60,651 nt of DNA from an uncultured Prevotella sp. (GTDB taxonomy: Bacteria; Bacteroidota; Bacteroidia; Bacteroidales; Bacteroidaceae), in the NCBI GenBank assembly GCA_900545525.1, contig UQZX01000018.1, forward strand, positions 1 to 60,651, read 5' to 3'. A program made the translations under genes and the position numbers. The first letter of the stretch is position 1; each line of letters opens with the position of its first letter. The notes under the pieces were generated by a model. It saw nothing but the letters and a program-made list of their open reading frames with translations. It was not told the DNA's origin and searched no databases. Below are positions 34,710 through 43,945 of this stretch, piece by piece.

Positions 34710-36533
34710 ATGAAACAGTTCTTTATACTCGTTGCCGCCATGTTGTGCTGCGGCATGCCGCTCAGGGCGGGCGACATACACGTGTCAGCAAGCAGTGGCG
34801 ACGATAAGGCGGCAGGCACCGAAGCGGCGCCTTTGCGCACGGTGGGGCAGGCTCTGAAGCAGGCGCGCGAGTGGCGCAGGCTTAATTTGCCGCAGGCAGA
34901 AGGCGGTATAAACATCATACTTGGCGACGGTATATACCGTCAGACGACGCCTCTCTTTGTGCGTCCGGAGGACAGCGGGACACCGCAGTCGCCCACGACG
35001 GTGCGCGCCGCACACGCCGGAAAGGCTGTGATAAGCGGCGGTATGGAGGTGACGGGCTGGACGCGCGGGTGCGACGACACGCGCCTGCCCGCACACGTAA
35101 GGAACAAGGTGTGGGTGGCGGAGGCTCCGCGCCTGGGCAACAGGATTGTAGAGACACGCCAGATGTATGTCGACGGCGTCAAGGCGCGCCGCGCATCGCA
35201 GTTTGCAGAGGGCGTGATGGAGCGCATGAAGGACTTCAATGCGGCAGACGAGACAATAACGATACCAACGCCGGAGACTGACCTCAAGTCTGCAACGCAG
35301 CTTGAAATGGTTGTGCACCAGCGCTGGGCGATAGCCATACTGAGAGTAAAAAGCATGACAGACGACGGCAACGGCAATACCGTAGTGCGCTTCCACGACC
35401 CTGAGAGCCGGCTCGAGTTTGCACACCCGTGGCCTCAGCCCGTGATAGGGGGCGAGCGCGGAAACTCGTCGTTCTTCTTTACCAATGCACTTGAACTGCT
35501 CGACGAGCCGGGAGAATGGTATCAGGACTATCCCTCGGGGCGCATATACTATTATCCGAAGGATGAACGTGACATGAACGGAAAAAGCGTGGTGGTTCCC
35601 GTGACGGAGACGCTGCTCGCCGTGGAAGGCACCCGTGAGCGCACGGTGGGCAATATATGCTTTGAGGACGTGGCGTTTGAGCACGCCTCGTGGCTGCGAC
35701 CTTCGCACGAGGGACATGTTACATTGCAGGGCGGTTTCCGTCTTATAGATGCCTACAAGCTCGACATTCCGGGGCTGCCGGAGAAGAAAGAACTGGAAAA
35801 CCAGGCGTGGATAGCACGTCCGGAGGCAGCCGTGACGGTGAGACACGCCCATGACATAGATTTCAGGGGATGTATTTTCAGGCATCTTGCAGCCACCGGT
35901 CTTGACTATGTTACGGCTGTCAGCAGTTCCGGGGTGTCGCATTGCACGTTCGGGGACATCGGCGGCACGGCGCTGCAGATAGGCACTTTCCCCGACGGAG
36001 GCTTCGAGACGCATGTTCCCTACATACCTGCCGTGAAGGAAGACATCTGTTCCGGCATCATGGTAAAGGGCAATGTGATACGCGATGCGACAAATGAGGA
36101 CTGGGGATGCGTGGGCATCGGTGCCGGATATGTGCGCGACGTGACGATAGAAGGCAATGAGGTGAGCAACCTGAACTACTCCGGCATCTGCGTGGGATGG
36201 GGCTGGACGGCTCTCGAGAGCGGAATGCGCAACAACAGGATTGTAGGAAACCACGTGCACGACTTTGCCCGCCAGCTCTATGATGCAGGCGGGATATACA
36301 CCCTGTCGAACCAGCCCGGCTCGGTGATAAGCGGCAACCGCATCGACAATCTTGCCGATGCGCCGTATGCAACGAACAGCCGTGCCTTCTACATATACTT
36401 CGATGAGGCTACGGACGGGTTTACGGTGGAGAACAACCGCTGCCCTGATGCTGAGTTCGGATACAACCGCCCGGGACCGTCGCTTGTGGTGAGGAACAAC
36501 GGACCGGAGGTGAAACTGAGTGAAGGAGATTGA
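34710..36533 (+). CDS. secreted parallel beta-helix protein, GH141-like
   Basis: A 607-residue exported protein (signal peptide MKQFFILVAAMLCCGMPLRA). From about residue 25 it is a right-handed parallel beta-helix. The layout and motifs ALELLDEPGEWY and GRIYYYPKDERDM, with an early VISGGMEVTGW, recall the GH141 glycosidase family, whose known members include an alpha-L-fucosidase from rhamnogalacturonan-II breakdown. That family call is from memory of motif style and needs a search. It is followed after 15 bp by the GH31 gene, so the two probably act on one glycan. Confidence 0.75.
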   Translation: MKQFFILVAAMLCCGMPLRAGDIHVSASSGDDKAAGTEAAPLRTVGQALKQAREWRRLNLPQAEGGINIILGDGIYRQTTPLFVRPEDSGTPQSPTTVRAAHAGKAVISGGMEVTGWTRGCDDTRLPAHVRNKVWVAEAPRLGNRIVETRQMYVDGVKARRASQFAEGVMERMKDFNAADETITIPTPETDLKSATQLEMVVHQRWAIAILRVKSMTDDGNGNTVVRFHDPESRLEFAHPWPQPVIGGERGNSSFFFTNALELLDEPGEWYQDYPSGRIYYYPKDERDMNGKSVVVPVTETLLAVEGTRERTVGNICFEDVAFEHASWLRPSHEGHVTLQGGFRLIDAYKLDIPGLPEKKELENQAWIARPEAAVTVRHAHDIDFRGCIFRHLAATGLDYVTAVSSSGVSHCTFGDIGGTALQIGTFPDGGFETHVPYIPAVKEDICSGIMVKGNVIRDATNEDWGCVGIGAGYVRDVTIEGNEVSNLNYSGICVGWGWTALESGMRNNRIVGNHVHDFARQLYDAGGIYTLSNQPGSVISGNRIDNLADAPYATNSRAFYIYFDEATDGFTVENNRCPDAEFGYNRPGPSLVVRNNGPEVKLSEGD

Positions 36534-36548
36534 ATATAACAATATAAG

Positions 36549-38798
36549 ATGAAACCTACTAATTACCATTTGTTTGACTTTCTTGATTTTGATGTAGATT
36601 TAAAGAGAGACGAGTCTTTATGGAAGGCATACAGCCCTGTCGCCGTTGAAGAAAGAGACGGCGACATCTGTGTGAGCGTTCCTTTCCAAAAACAGGTTCT
36701 GGATAACGATATGGCAGCCGACACGACAGTGCCGCAAGAGGTGTATACGCTCGTGATACGCCAGTATGGACCAAAGATAACGCGGCTGTTCATGGGCTTC
36801 GGCGAGGAACGGATGACGGATGAGTCGGAGATGCTTCAGTACAGCAGCCGTATTGTCCGCATGCCCCTGCATGCTGAGTTTACAGACGGGCAATGGATAA
36901 TATCCACTGCCGACGGTGTCAGGCGGGCTGTGATAAACATGCGTGAGCCTGTGCTCGACCGCTGGAGCTCGCTTCAGCCCGACCCGCAGGAGACGCTCGA
37001 CATACGCCTTTTCCCCGACGGTAAGCGCGAGGTACGCCTTGCCGCATACGACCATTTCTCGCCTCCGCGCTACGATGCGCTGCCGCTTGCGTTCTGCAAA
37101 CGCGACGGACAGAAGGAGAGGGCGACACTGTCGTTCGAGTGCAAGGCTGACGAGTGCTTTGCCGGAACAGGCGAGCGCTTTGCCAAAATGGACCTTAGCG
37201 GGCAGACGTTCCTGCTGAAAAACCAGGACGGACAGGGCGTGAACAACCGCCGTACGTATAAAAATATACCGTTCTATGTGTCGAGCCGCATGTACGGAAC
37301 GTTCTATCATACGTGCTCGCACGGCAAGCTGTCGCTTGCAGGGCACTCAACACGCTCGGTGCAGTTCCTGAGCGAGCAGGCGATGATCGATGCCTTTGTC
37401 ATCGGCGGAGACTCTTTTGAGGAGATAATCCGCGGATACCGCGACCTTACGGGCTACCCCTCGATGCCGCCCCTGTGGAGTTTCGGCGTATGGATGAGCC
37501 GCATGACGTATTTCAGTGCCGACGAGGTGAACGGCATCTGCGACCGTCTGCGCGAGGAACATTATCCCTGTGACGTGATACATCTTGACACCGGATGGTT
37601 CAAGACCGACTGGCTCTGCGAATGGAAGTTCAACGAAGAGCGTTTCCCTGACCCCGAGGCGTTCATCCACGGATTGAAGGACAAGGGCTTCCGCGTGTCG
37701 CTATGGCAGTTGCCATACGTGGCGGAAGATGCCGAGCAGATAGACGAGGCGAGGGCAAACGACTATATCGGACCGCTGACAAAGAAGCAGGCATCGGAAG
37801 GATCAAACTTCTCGGCTCTCGACTATGCGGGTACGATAGACTTTACGAACCCCGAAGCCACGGCGTGGTACAAGGGATTACTCAAGCGTCTGCTTGATAT
37901 GGGTGTGGTATGTATCAAGACCGACTTTGGCGAAAACATACACATGGACGCTATATATAAAGGTATGAAGCCCGAACTGCTCAACAACCTCTATGCGCTT
38001 CTTTACCAGAAGGCGGCATACGAGATAACAAAGGATGTTACGGGCGACGGCATCGTGTGGGCAAGGGCTGCCTGGGCAGGATGCCAGAGGTATCCCCTGC
38101 ACTGGGGAGGAGACTCGTGCAGCTCGTGGGACGGCATGGCGGGGTCGCTCAAGGGAGGGCTTCATTTCGGCTTGTCGGGCTTCGCTTTCTGGAGCCACGA
38201 CGTGCCGGGCTTCCATACTCTGCCTAATTTCATGAACTCGGTGGTCGACGATGACGTTTACATCCGCTGGACGCAGTTTGGCGTGTTCTCGTCGCATATT
38301 CGCTATCACGGCACCAACAAGCGCGAGCCGTGGCATTATCCGAATATCGCGCCGTTAGTCAAGAAGTGGTGGAAGCTGCGCTATGCGCTCATACCCTATA
38401 TACTGCAAGAGAGCCGCAAGGCAACGGAGAGCGGTTCAACGCTTGTTCAGGCACTGGTGTTCCATCATCCTGAGGACAAGACGTGCTGGCACATTGACGA
38501 CGAATATTACTTCGGCGACAGCTTCCTGGTGGCTCCAGTGATGAACAGCGACAACCGCCGTGATGTTTATCTGCCGGAAGGAAGCTGGGTGAATTTCTTC
38601 ACCGGAGAGCGTATTGAAGGCGGACGGTGGCTTAAAGACATTGAGGTGCCGCTGGAGGAGATGCCCGTTTATGTGCGTGAAGGCAGCGTAATACCGGTTT
38701 ATCCGGATGCTGTGGACTGCACGGACGACATGGATATGGGCAAGGTCCGTGACATCGTGATAGATAAAACGTTTGAAGGCATAGGGCTTTTGAATTAA
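36549..38798 (+). CDS. GH31 glycosidase, alpha-xylosidase-like
   Basis: A 749-residue retaining glycosidase without signal peptide, so probably cytoplasmic or periplasmic after uptake. The GH31 nucleophile is Asp459 in IKTDFGEN and the acid/base Asp522 in HWGGDSCSSWDG. FGVWMSRMTYFSADEVN and HLDTGWFKTDW belong to the barrel. The KTDFGE form and the AAWAGCQRYP region fit alpha-xylosidase (YicI) relatives rather than alpha-glucosidases. The stop codon lies inside the left arm of a 37-bp inverted repeat. Confidence 0.93.
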   Translation: MKPTNYHLFDFLDFDVDLKRDESLWKAYSPVAVEERDGDICVSVPFQKQVLDNDMAADTTVPQEVYTLVIRQYGPKITRLFMGFGEERMTDESEMLQYSSRIVRMPLHAEFTDGQWIISTADGVRRAVINMREPVLDRWSSLQPDPQETLDIRLFPDGKREVRLAAYDHFSPPRYDALPLAFCKRDGQKERATLSFECKADECFAGTGERFAKMDLSGQTFLLKNQDGQGVNNRRTYKNIPFYVSSRMYGTFYHTCSHGKLSLAGHSTRSVQFLSEQAMIDAFVIGGDSFEEIIRGYRDLTGYPSMPPLWSFGVWMSRMTYFSADEVNGICDRLREEHYPCDVIHLDTGWFKTDWLCEWKFNEERFPDPEAFIHGLKDKGFRVSLWQLPYVAEDAEQIDEARANDYIGPLTKKQASEGSNFSALDYAGTIDFTNPEATAWYKGLLKRLLDMGVVCIKTDFGENIHMDAIYKGMKPELLNNLYALLYQKAAYEITKDVTGDGIVWARAAWAGCQRYPLHWGGDSCSSWDGMAGSLKGGLHFGLSGFAFWSHDVPGFHTLPNFMNSVVDDDVYIRWTQFGVFSSHIRYHGTNKREPWHYPNIAPLVKKWWKLRYALIPYILQESRKATESGSTLVQALVFHHPEDKTCWHIDDEYYFGDSFLVAPVMNSDNRRDVYLPEGSWVNFFTGERIEGGRWLKDIEVPLEEMPVYVREGSVIPVYPDAVDCTDDMDMGKVRDIVIDKTFEGIGLLN

Positions 38799-38877
38799 GA
38801 ATTAAGAGGTAAGAATTAAGAAAATATGCTTCATTGATGTTTTTCTTAATTCTTACCTCTTAATTCTTAATTCAAAA
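38788..38877. repeat. 37-bp perfect inverted repeat built from heptamers
   Basis: 38788-38824 and 38841-38877 are exact reverse complements with a 16-nt loop. Each arm is made of AATTAAG-type 7-bp units. A third, direct copy of the right arm follows at 38878-38905. The left arm holds the GH31 stop codon, and 11 bp separate the last copy from the next ATG, so the structure controls the join between two genes of one operon. Confidence 0.93.
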
Positions 38878-38916
38878 CCTCTTACCTCTTAATTCTTAAT
38901 TCAAAGGAAAAACATT

Positions 38917-41900
38917 ATGTGGAAACAAAATCTTGAAGAGACAAAGAAGCACTATGTCGACTGGTGGAACCACAAGGGGATAGTCGTAAACATGTGGGAA
39001 CACTTTCAGAACGGCGTCACTCCGCATGCGGACGTTCAGATGCCGCCGGCTCCAAAGAGCCTTGACCAAAAATGGTTTGACCCCGCATGGCGTGCGGAAT
39101 ACCTCGACTGGTATGTGGCTCACAGCTCCCTGAAGGCAGATATGCTGCCTGTTGCGAACACGCAGCTCGGTCCCGGTTCGTTAGCGGCTATACTTGGCGG
39201 TGTCTTCGAGGGCGGAGAAGATACAATATGGATACATCCCAATCCGGAATATACCGATGATATAACGTTTGACGAGAACCATCCGAACTGGCTCCTGCAC
39301 AAGAAGCTGCTCCGTGCGTGCAAGGAAAAGGCGCAGGGACATTACTATGTGGGCATGCCCGACCTGATGGAGGGGCTTGACGTGCTTGCTGCAATGAAGG
39401 GCACGGACAAGGTCCTGCTCGACACCGTGATGCAGCCCGAGGTGCTGGAGCGCCAGATGCAGCAGATAAACGACATCTACTTTAAGGTCTTTGACGAGCT
39501 TTACGACATCATACGCGAGGGCGATGAGATGGCATTCTGCTACTTCTCGGCTTGGGCGCCGGGCAAGATGGCGAAGCTGCAGAGCGACATCTCGACTATG
39601 ATAAGCGTCGACGACTACCGCCGTTTCGTGCAGCCGTTCATCCGCGAACAGTGCCGCAGGCTCGATTACACGCTCTATCACCTTGACGGAGTCGGCGCAC
39701 TGCATCATCTGCCGGCGCTTCTTGAAATTGAAGAGCTTAACGCCATACAGTGGACTCCCGGCGTGGGAGAGCCGCAGGGAGGTTCTCCCAAGTGGTATGA
39801 CCTTTACAGGCGCATTCTCGCAGCAGGCAAGAGCATCATGGCTTGCTGGGTCACTTTGGACGAGCTTCGCCCGCTTTTGGACAACATCGGCATAAACGGC
39901 GTTCATCTTGAGATGGACTTCCACAACGAAGACGAGGTTGAGCAGGCTGTCCGCATAGTAGAGGAATACAGGGAGAAAGAAGCCTCGCGCCCGGCAGAAG
40001 ACAATGTCATACGCGTCGGCAGCAACGTAGCGGAAGATTACCAGAAGCCTTTCGATGCAGACCGAGAGGTTGAAAGGATTATCAATAAGGTTGAAAAAGA
40101 GTTTGCGGACACCGCAGCAGAAAACACAGGAGACAAAGATATGGCAAACGACAGTAATACTTCATTCTTCGCCCTTCCGGCTTCCTTCACTCAGCAGGCA
40201 GACAAGCGCGTGATTGTAATGGACGGTGCCATGGGCACGATGATACAAGGCTACAACCTTACGGAAAACGATTTCAGGGGAGAAAGGTTTGCTTCGCACG
40301 GCTGCCAGCTGCTTGGCTGCAACGACCTTCTCTGCATTACTCATCCTGAAATAATAGAGGAGATACACCGCAAGTACCTCGATGCGGGTGCAGACTTCAT
40401 CACAACGAACACTTTCAACGCGCAGAGAATATCCATTGCCGACTACCGTCTGGAGGACATCTGCCGTGAGATAAACCTTGCCGCGTGCCGTATAGCGCGC
40501 TCGGTTGCCGACGAATATACGAAGAAAGACGGCTCCAAGCCGCGTTATGTGCTCGGTTCGATGGGACCGACGAGCAAAACCTGTTCCGTGGCAACAGATG
40601 CGAGCCAGCCCGGCTGGGGCACTTTCAGCTACGATGTGCTGCTTTCTGCATACAAGGAACAGGCTGAGGCTCTTATTGAAGGAGGTGTTGATGCCATACT
40701 GATAGAGACTATTTTCGACACCGTCAATGCCCGTGCGGCTGTCGAGGCATCATGTGATGCAATGAGAAAAGTCGGAAAGCGCGTGCCGCTGATGCTCAGT
40801 TTCACTGTGGCAAGCCGCGACGGACGGAACATGCTCGGGCAGTCGGTAGAGGAGTTTATTGCCTCCTTGAAAGACGTTCCCGTCATGTCAGTAGGCATAA
40901 ACTGTGTTTCGGACATCCGTGAGATGGTACCTTTCCTCGTAAGTCTTGGCAGCAAGTTCCCTTATTACATAAGTGCCTATCCCAATGCTGGGCTTCCCGA
41001 TGCGTCAGGACGCTACAGCCGTACTGCGGAGAAGATGCGCGAAGACGTTTGGCTGCTGCTCGACGGGCATGTGCTTAACATCATAGGAGGCTGCTGCGGC
41101 ACAACAGATGAGCATATAAGGAAGATTGCAGAGGTACTGCAACCTGCCGAAGGCTTGTGGCTCTCGCCGCACAGGCGCGGTGAAAGGGCTACGGCTGCAG
41201 TCGCTGCCGGGGCTGTATCGGATAGCGCAGACGGTGCTTCGCATCATGAAGATGCTGCTTCGCACAGCCATAAGGCAGTACAGCCGGAGTGTGACTGTTG
41301 CAAGCCAAAGCAGCCGGAAGCCGCCGCAGAGGCTGTTTCTGCCGATGCCATATTCGACGCCATATTGCAGGGTAAGGCTCCGGATGCCGCCGATGCCACA
41401 CGGAAAGCCGTCGATGCAGGCGTTGCCCCGCAGGACATCATCAACGGACAGATGATACGTGCCATGGGCGAAGTGGGTCAGCGGTTCCAGGACGGCAAGG
41501 CTTTCGTGCCCCAGCTGCTCATGGCTGGGCGTGCCATGAAGTCCGCTCTTGAGCTGTTGAAGCCGTTGCTCGCCGGCGACTCGTCGACGACGATAGGCAA
41601 GGTTGTCATCGGAACCGTCAAGGGAGACCTCCACGACATTGGCAAGAACCTTGTTGCCTCCATGCTTGAGGGCTGCGGCTTTGAGGTGATAAACGTCGGC
41701 ATAGACGTGGCAAGCGACACTTTCGTCGACGAGGTGAAGAAGCACGGGGCTGACATATTGTGCATGAGCGCCCTTCTTACCACTACTATGACATATATGA
41801 AGGACGTTATCAGCGCGCTTGAAGATGCTGGAATACGCGACAAGGTGAAGGTCATGGTTGGCGGGGCACCCGTCACTCAGGGCTTTGCCGACGAGATAGG

Positions 41901-41976
41901 AGCCGACGGCTACAGTGACAATGCCAACACGGCAGTGGCTGTTGCCAAGAAGCTTATGGGCGTTGCCGCAGACTGA
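38917..41976 (+). CDS. tridomain UroD-like methyltransferase / homocysteine methyltransferase / corrinoid fusion
   Basis: A 1019-residue fusion. Residues ~1-385 are a UroD-like barrel of the corrinoid-methyltransferase type (LYHLDGVGALHHLPALLE); where corrinoid:thiol enzymes have HxC it has His255-Leu-Asp257, with Cys310 nearby. Residues ~430-760 are a MetH-type homocysteine methyltransferase (MDGAMGTMIQGYNL) with the zinc cysteines Cys663 (GINC), Cys726 and Cys727 (GGCCGT). Residues ~815-1019 are a B12-binding module: helical cap, then Asp904-x-His906-x-x-Gly909. There is no pterin-binding domain and no SAM activation domain. I infer transfer of methyl groups from an unknown donor via cobalamin to homocysteine, giving methionine. 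Met409 is preceded by AGGAG at 8 nt, possibly the old start of the second gene. Confidence 0.9.
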   Translation: MWKQNLEETKKHYVDWWNHKGIVVNMWEHFQNGVTPHADVQMPPAPKSLDQKWFDPAWRAEYLDWYVAHSSLKADMLPVANTQLGPGSLAAILGGVFEGGEDTIWIHPNPEYTDDITFDENHPNWLLHKKLLRACKEKAQGHYYVGMPDLMEGLDVLAAMKGTDKVLLDTVMQPEVLERQMQQINDIYFKVFDELYDIIREGDEMAFCYFSAWAPGKMAKLQSDISTMISVDDYRRFVQPFIREQCRRLDYTLYHLDGVGALHHLPALLEIEELNAIQWTPGVGEPQGGSPKWYDLYRRILAAGKSIMACWVTLDELRPLLDNIGINGVHLEMDFHNEDEVEQAVRIVEEYREKEASRPAEDNVIRVGSNVAEDYQKPFDADREVERIINKVEKEFADTAAENTGDKDMANDSNTSFFALPASFTQQADKRVIVMDGAMGTMIQGYNLTENDFRGERFASHGCQLLGCNDLLCITHPEIIEEIHRKYLDAGADFITTNTFNAQRISIADYRLEDICREINLAACRIARSVADEYTKKDGSKPRYVLGSMGPTSKTCSVATDASQPGWGTFSYDVLLSAYKEQAEALIEGGVDAILIETIFDTVNARAAVEASCDAMRKVGKRVPLMLSFTVASRDGRNMLGQSVEEFIASLKDVPVMSVGINCVSDIREMVPFLVSLGSKFPYYISAYPNAGLPDASGRYSRTAEKMREDVWLLLDGHVLNIIGGCCGTTDEHIRKIAEVLQPAEGLWLSPHRRGERATAAVAAGAVSDSADGASHHEDAASHSHKAVQPECDCCKPKQPEAAAEAVSADAIFDAILQGKAPDAADATRKAVDAGVAPQDIINGQMIRAMGEVGQRFQDGKAFVPQLLMAGRAMKSALELLKPLLAGDSSTTIGKVVIGTVKGDLHDIGKNLVASMLEGCGFEVINVGIDVASDTFVDEVKKHGADILCMSALLTTTMTYMKDVISALEDAGIRDKVKVMVGGAPVTQGFADEIGADGYSDNANTAVAVAKKLMGVAAD

Positions 41977-42002
41977 TGCGCGCCCGGAGGATTTTGGAAA
42001 AA

Positions 42003-42045
42003 GGCTTCCGCATTTGGCGGAAGCCGCTTTCCGGCTTATCGGAAG
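42003..42045 (+). terminator. tandem hairpins after the fusion gene
   Basis: GGCTTCCGC (42003-42011) pairs with GCGGAAGCC (42017-42025), and a second hairpin of GCTTTCCG with CGGAAGC follows. A T-run lies just after. It may weaken read-through into the symporter gene. Confidence 0.55.
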
Positions 42046-42096
42046 CACTATTTTTAACGACAGAACAAACTTAATAATAATCTAATACTTAAGAAA

Positions 42097-43695
42097 ATGA
42101 AAGATTTGTCATTACAGATGCCCGACTGGATTATACTTGTCGCATACTTCGTGGTATTGCTGGCAATAGGCGTGTGGGCAAGTTCAAAGAGCAAGAAAGG
42201 CAGCAACAAGTTTCTTGCGGGTCACTCGCTGAAGTGGCACCACATAGGTTTCTCCATGTGGGGGACCAACGTCGGACCTTCCATGCTCATTGCTTCGGCA
42301 AGTGCCGGATTTACCTCCGGCATCGTATCCGGCAACTATGCCTGGTACGCCTTTGTCTTCATAGCTCTCCTTGCCTTTGTCTTCGCCCCGCGGTATCTTG
42401 GTGAAAACATCACCACACTGCCCGAGTTCATGGGTAAGCGCTTCGGTCAGTCGACCCGGAACATGCTTGCATGGTATACCATCGTTACCATTCTAATATC
42501 GTGGCTTGCCCTCACCCTCTTTGCCGGCGGCATACTCATACGTCAGGTCTTCGGCGTTCCCATGTGGATGTCGGCGTTCATCCTCCTTGCCATATCCGCC
42601 TTCTTCACCATGCTCGGAGGTCTTAAGGCTGTTGCCTATACCAATGTTTATCAGATGGTCTTGCTCATTCTCGTTTCTGCCACGCTAACCATTGTCGGCA
42701 TATATACGCTCGGCGGCTCGTCGTTTACGGGCGGTATAGCAAAGCTTGCAGACAACGATATTATCCCGTCGGACTACTGGAACCTCTTCCAGCCTAACTC
42801 GGACAAAGAGTTCCCGTGGCTTCCCATACTTCTCGGATATCCCATATCGGGACTGTGGTTCTGGTGTACCGACCAGTCGATGGTGCAGCCCGTCCTTGCC
42901 GCAAAGAACCTTAACGAGGGCCAGCGCGGTGCGAATTTCACGGGGTGGCTCAAGATTCTTGACGTGGCGATATACATTGTTCCCGGCATAGTGTGCTTTG
43001 CATTGTGGCGTACGGGCTTCTTCGGCGGTGCCGTTGTAGAGGCCGATAATGCTTATATGACGCTTGTCTCCAATCTGTTTCCCACCGGGATGGTGGGCCT
43101 TGTTATGGCTGTGCTCACGGCTGCGCTCGTCAGCACCATCGGCTCGGCACTCAACGCGCTCAGCACGGTGTTTACAATGGATATCTATGTGAAGAACATT
43201 CGTCCCAATGCGACACAGAAGGAGATTGTACGTACGGGACATATCGTAACTGTTGTGGGCGCGCTTGTGTCCATTGTCATTACCATTGCGGTGGACAACA
43301 TCAAAGGGATGGACCTGTTCAACGTATTCCAGTCGGTTCTCAGCTTCATTGCTCCTCCGATGGCAGCCGTGTTCGTCATGGGCGTGTTCTGGAGGCGCTG
43401 CACCACTCTTGCGGCAAATGTAATCCTCACGTTCGGAACAATCTTCAGCATAGGCAGCGGCATACTGTATCTGTGGGTAATCTCCGGTGCTTCGCAGGCG
43501 ATACACTTCATGATGCTGTCGTTCTATATATTTGTAATTCTTATAATAAGCATGGTCATCATAAGTCTTACCGACAAGGCTGCCGCCGAGCGTCCCGCAA
43601 TGGCGGTTATAAGGGAAAAGCCGTCGCTTGGCGTGCGCATCGGCTGGATAGCCCTTGCCATAGTGATGATTGGACTGTACGTCTTTTTTAATTAA
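42097..43695 (+). CDS. sodium:solute symporter (SSS family), sugar type
   Basis: A 532-residue inner-membrane transporter with about 13-14 hydrophobic segments. SSS features are the N-terminal DWIILVAYFVVLLAIG, FLAGHSLKWHHIGFSMWGTN, and the sodium/substrate core FWCTDQSMVQPVLAAKNL typical of sodium/glucose cotransporter relatives. The substrate is inferred from context: probably the sugar or methylated sugar released by the neighbouring glycosidases. It ends inside a heptamer array and the 45-bp inverted repeat follows. Confidence 0.92.
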   Translation: MKDLSLQMPDWIILVAYFVVLLAIGVWASSKSKKGSNKFLAGHSLKWHHIGFSMWGTNVGPSMLIASASAGFTSGIVSGNYAWYAFVFIALLAFVFAPRYLGENITTLPEFMGKRFGQSTRNMLAWYTIVTILISWLALTLFAGGILIRQVFGVPMWMSAFILLAISAFFTMLGGLKAVAYTNVYQMVLLILVSATLTIVGIYTLGGSSFTGGIAKLADNDIIPSDYWNLFQPNSDKEFPWLPILLGYPISGLWFWCTDQSMVQPVLAAKNLNEGQRGANFTGWLKILDVAIYIVPGIVCFALWRTGFFGGAVVEADNAYMTLVSNLFPTGMVGLVMAVLTAALVSTIGSALNALSTVFTMDIYVKNIRPNATQKEIVRTGHIVTVVGALVSIVITIAVDNIKGMDLFNVFQSVLSFIAPPMAAVFVMGVFWRRCTTLAANVILTFGTIFSIGSGILYLWVISGASQAIHFMMLSFYIFVILIISMVIISLTDKAAAERPAMAVIREKPSLGVRIGWIALAIVMIGLYVFFN

Positions 43696-43945
43696 GAATT
43701 AAGAGTTAAGAATTAAGAATTGGAGGAGTTAAGAATTAAGAATTGGGAAATTAAGAAGTAAGAATTAAGAGTTAAGAATTAGGGGGATATGGTTTTAGAG
43801 AATATAGGTCCTATAAGTCTTATTAGACCAATAAGTCCTATTAGACCAATAAGCCGATATGGCAAAAGCCAGTCAAGCCATCTCCCCCTAATTCTTAACT
43901 CTTAATTCTTACTTCTTAATTTCCCAACTCTTAATTCTTAATTAT
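43690..43945. repeat. compound intergenic structure: 45-bp perfect inverted repeat around a 9-bp array
   Basis: 43743-43787 and 43883-43927 are exact reverse complements, both made of 7-bp AATTAAG-type units and a G5 run. Between them, 43801-43858 is a 9-bp-period array (ATAGGTCCT, ATAAGTCTT, ATTAGACCA and so on). More heptamers extend from 43690. The structure separates the symporter gene from the converging reactivation gene. Confidence 0.95.

Noticed and set aside
38917..41976. The fusion read as ordinary methionine synthase MetH
   Set aside because: There is no pterin-binding domain between the homocysteine and B12 modules, no activation domain at the end, and an extra 400-residue domain at the front.
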